From: Paragordius varius
Taxonomy: Eukaryota > Nematomorpha
Direction: 5' to 3'
DNA: 64,000 nt
Assembly: GCA_964247055.1 (NCBI GenBank)
Contig: OZ176051.1
Location: forward strand, 8,866,001-8,930,000
Program-made: the position numbers and the translations under genes
Notes under the pieces: generated by a model
Told to the model about the DNA's origin: nothing
Seen by the model: the letters and a program-made list of their open reading frames with translations, nothing else
The model's database searches: none
Part shown: in pieces, positions 45,075 through 57,900 of the stretch
How positions within the stretch are numbered: the stretch's first letter is position 1
Layout: each line of letters opens with the position of its first letter

Positions 45075-46160
45075 GATGCTTTTAGGTATAGCCGAGTGAT
45101 ATAAGAATGATTTTTTGTGGTAAGTGCTCCATATCAAAAAATGGCAAAATTTGAGCATATTTTTTTGTATTAAATTTTTTGTGAATGCTATATGCCTTAT
45201 TCCAAAAATAACGCTAAAAAGTATATTAAACTACCTAAAGCAAAACAATATTTTAAAATATTTTAATTTTTTGATGTGGGCTTCCAAATTCCTAATTTTT
45301 TCGGCCCTCTAGCTTGTTTTAAATTAAACAATGCCGGGATTGCGCGATAAGCTTTTTAATCATATGCTAAATTTTGACAATAATATTTTTAAAAAATGCA
45401 TGCACTTAATATTTTTAAATATAATGGAAACAGTATAAAAACGCTTTTAGATATTATAAAAACATATTTTCAATATAATCTAATGTTGCTGACATTTGTA
45501 AACCTCATAATTTCGATTAAAATATTCGTTCGTCTTCAAATTTATGTCAAATAAAATGTGTTTTTTTATAAATATTCACTGAAACCTGAAAGTAAACTAA
45601 CCTCTAAATTAAATTTCTGAAGCGATAGTCATCAAATTAAATAGGAGTGTTTTTATATATTAAACCTTTTTTTCCGTTTCCGTTGTGCTTAGATATGAAG
45701 TCCGCTTTAACATTTTGCTAAAAATTAAATTTTATAGAAAGAATGCTTTTTTAAAAAATATTTTTTTATGTTAAAATTTAGCAAATATAAACATTTCATA
45801 GCGCGCTCCCGGCATTTTTGCGTTCGTTTTAAAATAACTAACCCATTTCAAAAGAGCGAAAAATTTGGAACTTTTGGATTCCACATATGTTTTAAAAATA
45901 TTATATGGCTTATTATAGGTGGTTATATTTAAGTGCGAATGAAGCATGCGTTTACTAAAAAAATTTATAAAAAATATGGGTTCAGATTTTTCCATATGGA
46001 GCACTTACCAAAAAAGTGTAAATAACTTACCTATATCACTAAGCACCAAAACCAAAGCACCATGTAATCATAATACATTTCCCTATTAGAATTTATATTT
46101 CATCGGATTATTTTTTTATATCCCTTGATTTGGACGCAATGTTATTATACTGTTAAAGAA
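45075..46160. repeat. Repeat with inverted GAGCACTTACCA ends
   Basis: TATATCACTAAGC and GGAGCACTTACCAAAAAAG near 46000-46045 occur inverted at 45088-45135, framing about 0.95 kb with ATGGAAACAGTATAAAAACGC inside. The right portion (45950-46160) also matches 22270-22530. Possibly a MITE pair; target duplication not established. Confidence 0.55.
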
Positions 46161-46860
46161 ATTGCAAAAGATAATATGTATTTTTGGCTATCATAGGAGT
46201 GGGACTCACCAAAAGATTTTAAAGGGCCAAAACAGGGCCATACTACTGATATAAATTTATAAATGTTTAATTCATTAGCTGATATTTATACTCCAAATAA
46301 GCGTAAAATTATAAATAATTCAGAGCCATATACTTTTAGGGCCGCATTACTGTTTATTAAAACACCAAATATTTAATACCCTATTGAAAGTATTGGAATA
46401 ACCTAAAACGCAATATACAATGTAGTTTGCATTGGATAACTTTATAATGATCTTAAATGCATTATCCATAAAAAATACCTACCATCAGTTAACAACGTTA
46501 AAAAATCATTATAAAAGGGCGAAAAAATTAAAGTAAAATATTTTTTATATTATGAATTATGGATCACATAAATTAATATGAGAAAGTAGAGTAAGGGGTT
46601 CAAACCCTATTATACAGCAGTATTCATATGATTAATGATTGATATTTATAGGAATCAGGCTTTAAGATTTAGGTCTATTTTTAAAATCGAATGGGAATTT
46701 TTTTTGTATATTTTAAAAATCTATTGAAATCAATTGGTCAAAAGTTTATTTCTTCAGCTGATATTAAATCGCCAAACAGCGGCGCCAGTTTATTTAATGA
46801 AGGGGTATATTACACATAAAGTCTAACGGAGCGCATTTTCGATTCTACAAATGACCGCAT
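46160..46860. other. Unassigned repeat-like spacer
   Basis: Patches such as GGGCCGCATTACTG near 46340 resemble hAT ends, but no bounded element could be drawn. Confidence 0.3.
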
Positions 46861-46863
46861 TAC

Positions 46864-46866
<3 letters not shown>

Positions 46867-46922
<56 letters not shown>
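46867..46922. repeat. (TA)n microsatellite, the longest in the window
   Basis: About 28 uninterrupted TA units. Confidence 0.95.
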
Positions 46923-46928
<6 letters not shown>

Positions 46929-47089
46929 CAGTAATGACTATTGTATTAATAGATTTCAAACAGACTGCACCAATATATCATTGTAACAGCTCATGTTAAT
47001 ACCTTGTAAGGCACTATGATGAAAACAGCCGTCTGCGCTAAACCAGTAGCACTTCCCAAAAGGGAAGGAAAAAATATTAATCTTGTTTC

Positions 47090-47238
47090 CAGGGCCGTGC
47101 ACCATATAATCACTAAAAATTTGATATCTGTTTAACACATTTGCAGATATTTATATTCAAAATAAACACATCCAATAATTTAAAAACAATTCAGGGCCAT
47201 AAAAAGACACTTTCAGGACCGCGGTTTAAGTACTACTG
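47090..47238. mobile_element. End fragment of the hAT copy-B MITE family
   Basis: Reads inward from the right as CAGTAGTACTTAAACCGCGG. Its interior (GGGCCATA, GCAGATATTTAT, GGGCCATAAAA) matches 38455-38580. No left end found. Confidence 0.55.
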
Positions 47239-47568
47239 CGTTATATTGTTTCAAGCATATTAGAGAATAGTGCTGGTGCTGAGATGTAATTCTTTAGGTG
47301 TAACATTTTTTAAGGTGCTAAAAATATAATTCGTGAGGACAATTTTGTGTAAAACAAGAAAAATCCGGTTGTTGATTTTAGTTTGGTTTCGTAAATGAAT
47401 TATTATGATAACAATAAAAGGGTTAAAAATCGAAGAGCTAATGATATCAACTAAAAGAACAAAGTCATAAGAATCTGGCCCTAAAATCATCAGCGAAGAG
47501 CATTACACAGTTGTTAATGGCACAAGTAATGGTCGAAATGGCATTGTTTTACGCAGCGTGCTTTAAAA

Positions 47569-47845
47569 CAGGGGTGTCAGGCGGCGCGTAGTCCTCCAAA
47601 ATATTTTTGCAGCCCTAGATAAATTTTAAATACAAAATTTTACAAATTTTAAGTAAAGTTGATTGATTTTTTTAAACAAAGTTTTGAATAAATTCCGAAT
47701 TTAGCAAATCTAGAAAAAATTGTTAAATGTTAATTAATTTTTACAGTCGTATGTAAGACAACTCGTTCATTTTCCCATATATTTAAATGTGGCCCATCTG
47801 ATTCAAAAATTTCGTCCACCAAGCTATTTGCGTTGGACAGCCCTG
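47569..47845. mobile_element. hAT MITE
   Basis: Ends CAGGGGTGTCAGGCGGCGCG and, from the right, CAGGGCTGTCCAACGCAAAT. Flanks CTTTAAAA (47561-47568) and TTTTAAAA (47846-47853) match at 7 of 8. No coding capacity. Confidence 0.85.
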
Positions 47846-47859
47846 TTTTAAAACATGGT

Positions 47860-48990
47860 ATATTCAAAATAATGCATAAGATTAGACTTTTGAAGAAACG
47901 AAAAAAACCCGCCGTTGTAAGTGAAAAAAAGATTAAAAGCGCATCCATAACCTGAAAATATATAAACCATTTTTTTCAGAATGATAAACATGTAATGGAT
48001 ATGTCAATTACACTATTTAATTATTTTAATAATGTTGACTGTTTTTATATGGTTATAATTAAATCACGTAAAATTTAAATTGTGAAACAATTGAAAGATG
48101 AATTCATTTTTTTGGCAAAAAAACCTGTTTGATCAAAAATTTTATTTCAAAAAATATGTGAAACCAAAACCAAAAACGGTTCTGTTCCAATCCCTTGCAA
48201 TAATCATAATTTTATGATAAAATTTTTGTTTTAACAAACTTTGTTTTTTTAGACATTTATATTTTGAAAAAAAATCTACCAATATATTTTGGCTAAACAA
48301 TAATATTTCGTTAAGACTTTTACCGTTCCTTCTAGCGATAAAATGCGGGCTTTTACCCGCCATCTACTTAAGTCTAATGTTGTGAAATAACGGCCATTAT
48401 GGTTGCTACTTAAGATGTTAAAAATGGTATGTAATGTAAGTAGTGGAGATTCAAATAAAAAATTACACAAAAAGAATTATTGTGTGCGTCCATTAAAATT
48501 AAATTTGAAAACGCTTTGTTTATATCAATATTAATTGTTAAATCACGTACAATATATTTAAAATTTTTTAAACCAAAACATAATAAAAATGATATATTTT
48601 ACAAGACAAATGGGATTTAAATGTCTGATAAGTCTTAACATTGAAGATCATAACTTCGAAATGAGAAAAAAAATTACGAGAATCAAAAAGCGCACATATA
48701 TATATAGTATGCATTTTAATGCTTATTTCACACTATTGCAACAGTTGTCTATTGGAAACAACAAAATGTTGTATAAATAATTATTTGCTTTCTTTTTTCC
48801 ATACATCTTGTATGCATATTGCCCTACTATAGTGTTAAATAAGTAATCATTGTTATATATAATTTGTACTATAAAATTAAATTCGTCATAAACGAGTATA
48901 TATTTGAATCGTGGATTCAATAATTAAATAACAACATATGCAAAAATAATTTATTTATTATTATGATGATAAAATAATGCATTTAAATAA
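47860..48990. other. 3' flank of MTR4
   Basis: AT-rich. A partial copy of the TTTAACACTATAGTAGGGCA inverted-end motif lies near 48820-48850, the same family as the MITE at 55480. No gene recognised. Confidence 0.4.
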
Positions 48991-51900
48991 TCATAGATAT
49001 AGGCTGGCAGCAAATATGATATCACGTTTGATTTTGGTGCAACCTAAATCATGATATGATATAATTGCAGGAATAAAAATATAAATCTTTTTATCAAGCA
49101 ATAAAAATTTAAAATCAACCTTCAGAAAATTTGTTTTCCAAATCAACATTACCAATAGCTTTAGCCGAATGATACATTTCACGCAATAATTCTTCCAATC
49201 GTCTCATACACCGAATTATACTTCCTATTTTATGATATGATATAAAATATAAAAATATCTCAAGTTTGCTCGTAAATAAGAAAAACAATTGTTTGAAATA
49301 ATTTCAGGGAATGTATACTCGTAAAATTTAATCAAAAGCTAGGAAAACCAAACTTTTTATGATATTAAAACAAAATTTCCCGTTTTTCAAATAATTCCTG
49401 GTGGCATGTATTAAAAATTTTGAACATACTTTATTTTACAAACTTTTAAGAGGATATATATATATATATCAAAATGTATTATAAAAAAAACACCACCTTC
49501 AAAAATATCAGCCATTTTTATGATTTCATGAAAACTGGAACCGCGACTCCATGCATAAACCACATCCATAATATCAGGCTTAAAACTGCTAACATAATCC
49601 AATTCATCAATTTCAAGTCGACATTCTCGGCTTACTTTGGCAACACGTCGAGCTGTTTCCTATAAAAAAAATGATATAAAAACAAAACTTCAAGACCAAG
49701 AAAAAAAAGAAATCAATATTTTTTTAACCTTTTAATACTTCTAAAAGTATGATTGCTTTTTTTCAAATACTGTTGATCATTCCTTAAGTAATTATATTTT
49801 GCCTTTTTTAATTATTTTTACTGTAAATAATAAAATGAACACAGTTGAAATTGTACATCTCTTGTATTTTTTTTACTTTTATTGCGTAATAAATTCGATT
49901 TTAGGCTAAACGATACCGCCTATTTTAGATTTTCAGGACAAACTAAAAAAAGTCTCTGTAAAAGGCTCTTAATATCATAAATAATGCCATTTTTATACCC
50001 AAAAGTACTTATTTTTCTAAATACGATCAATATTTAATATATTTTTGGAGGCGGTTCTACAACCTTAAAAAAGTTTGATGCTAATTTTTAAAAACCCTAA
50101 AACTTCAAATTAAATAAAACTTGAATCATTTTAAGTGGACCAGCCAATTCGACACTAAGTTTTGGCATTTGGGAACTTTTTTCTTGGAAAACAAAACAGC
50201 TTAACAAAGCCACAATTTGATCTGTGGTAAGATTGTTAAAGGCTCCATTGAACATTAATTCTGTTAGGACTAATTCATCGCCACTATTTAAACATATATA
50301 AAATGTATGTAAGTTATTATTAAACTTTAAAATGTAAATTAAATAATCATAACTATAATTGAATCTATTTATATGAATTTTTGATTACTACAAAACTTTG
50401 TCGAAGAAATATGCTAAGATAAAAAAAATTTACCTATATTAAAAATTAGTATTATTAAAATTGTTAATTTCCTTTTTTGTACTAATTAATATATAAAATC
50501 TTATTTTAAATTTTTTTCTTATTAAAAATTTCGGCCTCCCGATTGATTTTATGTTTACAGTTATGGGGATTATAGGCAAAAATAGATAGTTTAATTACTA
50601 ATTTAGTATGTTTTTATTTTGTTTTATTTCGAAAATTCATTTTTAAAATAAATCAATTATTGTGAATTTCAATAATACCAAAAAATAAAATAATATTTCA
50701 AAGTAAAGATAACCTATAAGTGTTATTATTTGATATCATCGTATAAAATTGAATATTTATTAAATAGTCTAAAAAACATAATATCTAATCTTTTAAATAA
50801 TTGAACAATTAAATATATAACATGGTTAATTTGTTTGCATCCATGATTAATTAACAACTGAAAAATTGATTATTCTTAAAAATCTAATAATATATTATAA
50901 TAATTAATTAATTATGGGTACCTTAAAAATTATAAATATACCATTGCATTTTTTAAAAAAAACTACACGTATATAAAAAATGGAAATTTTTATGTCAAAC
51001 TAAGGTATTAAATTTATTCACACTAAACCAGATGTTTTCAAGACAAATGGCTTTGCGGGTCGCATTTTCCACTCAAAAATTCCGACGGGCCGTATTCGAA
51101 AAATATATGGGAATTAATAAATTTTTTATTAAACATAAGACTATAAAAAATTATGAACTCGATAAAACTATTATTTATTTAAACAATGTTTGCTATCTCA
51201 TTGCCAAGATTGAAAAAAAGAAACCTTTAAAATATCAATTTTCCATTTTGTAAATAACCTTTTTCAATTATGTATGTTTATGATATTTTTTAAAAATTTT
51301 TTGGAGGGCCGTGTGTGCTGAAAACCCCTGAATTAAACCCTTAAGAAATTAAAATTTTATTCAAAATCATATTTATACGTTGATATTTCGCAAGCGACTC
51401 GCCCCTTTAGCTCTATGAGATCATCAGGTCCACAAAAACCCAGTCGACGCAAAACACTTTTACGATGTTTAAGTTCTTCCATTTTAATCAGGGAAAGCGT
51501 TTTTTGTAATTCTTTATATGCTGACGTTCTTTCTTCAACAAGCTTTGATAATAATAAAAAAAAGTAAAAAAAATTTCATAAAAGACAACCATACTTTTCT
51601 AAAATTTTATCCATAAATATATATAATTGGACTTTGTTTATTGGTGTTACCATTTTTCTCTATAAACAAGCGCAAGCGTCTGTTGATTTTGAGTTTTAAA
51701 GACTAATTTCTTTATCATTCAAAGTTGACACTTTCTTTTAAACATCCTAGTTTGTTGATTTTATAAATCTCTCATAAAAAGCCAGATATAATATATAACA
51801 TTAAAAATTAACCGTTTTTATTAATTTAATTTTTCATACAACTGTAGATTATTAATAATTAATATATTACTTAATAAAATTGAATAATAATGAAATTATA

Positions 51901-54900
51901 AACAAAATTTTTTTTATATATATAGTATTTTAAAAAGGGTCATGATGCGTATAATAACCCCTGTTTTTTTTCGACAACCGACGTTATTAAGGGCAAAGGG
52001 GGGAAAGTATGATTAAAAATATATTTCTAACTAATTTTCCATATGCAAGGAAAAGTGAATACATTTTACCTGACACCAATTTAAGCCACCAACACTCCAT
52101 TACCTTTTGAGGTAGTTCCATATCCCAGAACGATTTAAATTTAAATATTGTAAAAAATATTTAAATTATATTTAGCCGAATGTAAAAATATGATTTCTTT
52201 AGCCTTTTAGGGGCATTATACAAAATTTTTTTTGATCGCTAATGCAACAACATATTATGGTATGTAAATAATTAACTTAAAGAAGCTCCAGGCTATATTT
52301 TACCATCAAAATCTTGATATATTTTTATTTTAATATCAGATGTTCGTTCCAATCATGTTTTGGAGCTCTCCTAATTTTAGACATTAGAAATCACAAAACT
52401 ATAAAAAATTTGAGTTTCATTATCCATACATAAAAACAATGTTTGCTAATTAAATTTTATCTAATATAACTTTCAAAACTGTAGATTATTTACAAAATTG
52501 AGTTCTGTGAATAATACTAACCCAAAAAGTAACCTAGGACAAAACCTGAAAAGCTATAGTGTTAATATCAATCGCACTTTTGCCAAATAATTATCTAGCT
52601 AATGAAAAACTAGATGCATTTTCATACTGTGTCGTTTAATTAATTATATATAATAGAGTAATTCTTTACGTTTTATACCAAATGATAAAACATAAATTTA
52701 GCAAGAAATGAAGTAAATTAAATTAACCTTCATTTTTTCGGCAAAATCGGTGTAAAGACCTTCCGCCTCGGGATTATTAAACATGGGATGTTTGAAAATT
52801 TTGGCTTCAAACGTTTCAATTTTCTAAACAAGATATATATAAAGCAATACAGTCAAACCTCCGTTTGTGCATAAAAAGTTATAGTTTTTAACATATATTT
52901 GACTAGTGTTATTTAACGGGCAAAGCATAAAAAACTTTCAGTTGCAAGCAAAACAATCCACAAAAAGCTGAACTAACAAAAGAATAAGCAAAATTATGTG
53001 CGAAAAAATGCGTACAATTTAATATAACCATGTTCCTTAAGGATAAAATATTTAAATTTGATAATGATGTGGATGACATAATTCGAATTAATTGTATATA
53101 TATTTTCCCAAAATCATTTTTATCCAAATAACCAATTTTAGAAATTAACTTTCAAAAAAAATTTGCTACAAAATTACTCTAAAATTAGAGCATAAAATAT
53201 GTTTTAAAAGCAATTTTATTTGCAATTAAAAAAAGATCGTCCAAAATTATTGATTAAAATTCATTGAAAAAACAGGTAAATAAAAAGAACCTGCACTCAA
53301 TAAATTCAGACAAAAAATGGTTTTATTTTGTCTCAAATTATTTATGAAATAAGAATATTAATAAAAATACTTTAACAATTTCTTTAAGAGCGGGATCTTT
53401 TATACCCATATCCCTGATAGGGTCAATCAAGGGTAAATAATCACACGTGGTTAATGATGAAACCCTGTTTGGAATAAGGTTTTGTCTTTCACAAGAAGGA
53501 TTTGATGTATCTTTAGCTAAATATTTGTGTTTATTAAATTGATAATTTATTATATGCATGAACCAGTATCTAATACGCGGCCCTTCGAAACTTTATGTGC
53601 GGCGTGCGGAAAATTGGAAAAACATAATTAGCAACTTATGCTCATAAAATATTAGGAAAATTGACATATCTAAAACAATGTTTCCTATATAAGTAAACCA
53701 ATTGGCAAGAATTAGAAAAATCATTATAAATAAATTATACATAGTGTCATATATATTGTAAGTTTTTTAGAATCTTATTCGTAAAATATAATGTTTTATA
53801 CAAAGATATCCATATATTCAAACCCGGCCTGTCAGATTTTTTGAGTCAAAAAATGCAGCCCGCAAATTCATTTGTGTTGGCAAACCACTAATACTAGTTT
53901 ACAATTTGCTACAATTAAAAATTATTTTGAGTTCAATAATCAATGGTTGCAAGACCAATTATAGGATTAAAACCAAGCAATGTCCAATAAATGTTAAATA
54001 GTTATTAAAAATACACACAGATTTCATTTTTAAACAATTTATTTATACTTCATATCTAAGAATACATTCAAAGATTCAAAAACAATTTTGGTTGAAATTA
54101 TTTTTCGATTTACGGTTCCACCTTCAAAACTCGATAAAATTTTTATTGAAAGATAAACATTTATATAGTAAGTAAGAATATGTATTAGATATCCTAAATA
54201 TAAGCCATACTTTTAGAGAGAGAAAACGAAACTTTCTTTTTATTCATTTCATTTGTTACGTTTGTTGTATTATTGGGATTTATGGTGAGACTTTGTTGAG
54301 CAAATTGCCGTTTAACTTGTTGAATGTTTCGCCAGACGGCCCATCTCGTCGATTCATTCGTAAGATCATCTGGATAATAGAGTCGAACACTACTAACCTT
54401 GTGTATTAGCGGTAATAAAACTGGTATGGCCTATAAATATCATATATATCTAATTTTTAAACCTAACTATGTAACTATGTAATGGGTAAAGTAGTGTTTA
54501 TGTAAAAACAATGGATAATTTTTTTAAAATATTGTTATAACGAAAATAAATTAGCATATTGATATGAAGCACGAACTAGTGTGTTATTAAACGAATGATT
54601 TTAACATCACTTTGTAATCAATTTTAATTTTCGGTTTTGGAACAAAATTACGCATTTTCCCGCTAAATGGGGATTCATAGTATTCAATTTAAATAAAGGC
54701 TTTACCAGTCAATTAAAAATTTACTCAGTCATACAAAAATGAAAAATTGTCCGGATTAACAAAATAAACTTACTTTTGGATCAGCATAAACCCGTTTTAA
54801 TTTATCATAAAAAGGAATATAAGCTAAAAAAAGTAATATATTCCACAAATTTTAAATTAGAATCATCAAATTCCCCCCCAAAAAACACAAATATTATTAA

Positions 54901-57900
54901 AAAACTCTTACTAAAACATCGTTAAAATCTTCATCCCTTTGATGTGTGGACAGTGTCAAGGGCTCATATTTTAATTTATTTTTATTATTTTTGTTGTTGC
55001 TCTTTTTATCATTCATGGGATCAGATTTATCGTTATGTATATCATTTGTGTCGTTTTTTTCATTGTTTGTGGGCTGTACCAAATCAAGACTCACAGCAGG
55101 TCTAATTTGTTTAACAACATTATTACGATGTCCTATGGTTGTTTCCCCACTCTTGATAGTTTTTCCATCCGTTTCTAGTGTGGTGGTAGAGGTACAACCT
55201 TTAATTCGTGCTACATGCATTAAAATGTCTACGATATATTCGTATTTAGAGCATTCAAATATATCTGTTGTAGTCTTTGATAGAGCATTGTTAGCTTGTT
55301 TAAAGTGTTTATTATCATTTCTATCACTACTTAATGGTAGATCTTGGGTGTCACCGTCATTCTCACTATTATCGTCTAAAACTGGAATAGTTTTACCGTT
55401 TTTACCATTTTTGCCAAATGGGGCGGTTGTTGAGGTATTGGTTATAGAATTCTTTTATTAATATAAACATACATTTATACAGTATGCCTTTTAATGGTCG
55501 TTTATTTAACACTATGGTAGGGCGATTTGCAATACAGGAGGGTATGGGAAAAAGAAGGAAAATAATAGTTTATTTAACATTTTGTCGTTTTTTTACGTCA
55601 CTACTGTGTTGCAAATTACCCTACTATAGGGTGAAATAAGCAACCGTTAAAATGCATACCTATATATTTATATATCATTTTTTTCGTCTAAAAAAAGTGT
55701 TTTCAATGAATGATATTCATAGTAATAATCAAGAGTCATTATGAATAAAAAGGAATAAATCAAATATTTTATATTTAATACCATCCATTGTTTGTCGAAT
55801 ATAACAATGATATTTATTTTATTTTTGCTTTTGTTATTATAGAAAATTTTAACACTTAGTTTAATCATTGCTTCCGTGTTTCATAACCCAATTTTTTGCG
55901 GGTTATAAAAATCCCAATAAAACATTTAATAAATTAAAATTATTCATAAAATATATTTATAATTTCAGTATTATACTTTTTTGGGTCTCCGATAAAATTT
56001 TAACACCATACCCCAATCAAATACCATATCATTGTGTTTAATCTACAATTATACAGATATTATAAATTGCATACAGTCAAATCTTTTTTATTTAACATTA
56101 AATAATGACGCAAAAAAATTTGTTTAGCAAATAATCCTATTCGTTACTAAGGAGATATCATAACAAAAAAATAAAAAGTGTAAGAGAGTTATTTTGATGC
56201 TATGTACACTTTCATATTTAATTTTTTATAACTATTTTTTAGCCTCCAAAAAATAAAAATATCAATAAAATATATTTAATTCAAATGATTAATTTCAAAT
56301 TTAATAAAACATATCTATAAGAGTTAAGCAGAAAAAAATGAAAAAAATCGTTTCATTTATAACAAAATAATTTTGCTTAAGATCAACTCACAAAAATAGT
56401 TTGGGTGAGTTTTATATGAAAAAGAATATAATCAAATTACATATAAAATAAAAAGCATAATTTATTTTTGTGGTAAGTCGCTTACCATAACTAAGCGGCC
56501 AGGCTGTAAAAATGGTAAAATGTATTCTGGTTTATTAATTATGCTAGTTAAAGCTGTTTGTAATTCATCGAGTTTCGACCGCAATCTATAATACTTGGCA
56601 ACTTCACTTTCATTGTTAATGTTAAGTTTGGCATAATCATTGTCCAATTTTTGAATCCCTATTTCAAGATTTAAAAAATTTAAAAATAATAAAATAAATG
56701 AATTAAATGCGAAAATAAGGTTAATGAATAGAGTATACTATTCGAAAATAATAAATATATTGGTTTGATTCCGTATAATGTTATAAATCACTGAATAGAA
56801 TCATAAAATAATATGTTGGAATTTAATGGAGACATTAACTAATTATGTTACTTTTTTTAAGATGTTAAAACCCAAATTAATGGAGTGCAACCAAGCATTA
56901 TTATTAATTTAATACTACGTAATCATTTAGTTACTGTAAAAATAGATATTATACGGACAAAGCATAAAAAACCCATACAGATAACAGTACTTGATTAAAC
57001 CCTGAGTTTTCCATATAACCTTTTTTTAGATAATTGAATCAATTAGATGTGATTAAAAAATCGGGACTCAAAAAGTATGGCTGTCTTTCGGAAAATATAT
57101 TCATTTTTACGTTTTGTATGTATAATTTTAATTTTACTGTTATAATCACTGATTATTTTACAATTTTCTTTCAGTTAACTAACTTTCTTTGAGTGCAGGG
57201 ATGGCGGAATAATTTTGAAATTGATGGAAACTTTTTTCCAGCATATATTCTGGGTTTATACCTTCGACCCGTAACAAATTGAGTACCATATTGTAGGTTA
57301 AATGGAATGCGCTATTGAGTGGATCAGGTTGACCCTTTTAAAATTATAACGAAAAAAAAACTTATTAAATTATGTCGTATTGCGTTTAAAAATGATTGTA
57401 ATAAAAATTATAATTACTTTTCAAATCATTCAACTTATATTATATATTAAATATAAGTTGAATCAAAGGAAAAAAAATTAAAACGAAATTAAATGGCTTA
57501 GTATGTTCACATGTAAATAATCAGTTTGTATTTAGCAGTCATGTTAAAAACTGTTAACAAAAAGATTTTTTTTGAGGCATTCGATTCGCATCTTTAAATC
57601 TAATAATAGAGCGCATATTAAAATATAATAATAATAATAATAATATTTATTATATTTCGTTTATCATTTGTCAAAATTATATTATATTAATGATTTTTTA
57701 AAAATTGCGTGCATTTTCAGATCTTTTAAAAAAACGAATAGGAAAAGGTCTATACTTTTATGATGTTTTTGCCAACGTTAGATCCAATCCTTTGGTCAAT
57801 AATTAATATGACAAGTCCTTTATCATCAATACCTCGGCGGCCAGCTCGTCCACTCATTTGAATGTATTCACCCGATGAGATCTGTTGAAAATATTGTAAA

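Noticed and set aside
46590-46620. GGTTCAAACCC resembling a tRNA B box
   Set aside because: No A box, acceptor stem or anticodon arm at the right spacing.
54777-54825. Possible extra MTR4 exon reading [16 protein letters not shown] with good GT and AG sites
   Set aside because: Its phase (needs one base carried in) does not match the preceding exon, which ends in phase 0, and human MTR4 has no such segment. Skipping it joins 54912 to 54430 in phase with normal homology.
54946-55461. 171-codon plus-strand open frame
   Set aside because: It is the antisense shadow of the large MTR4 exon.
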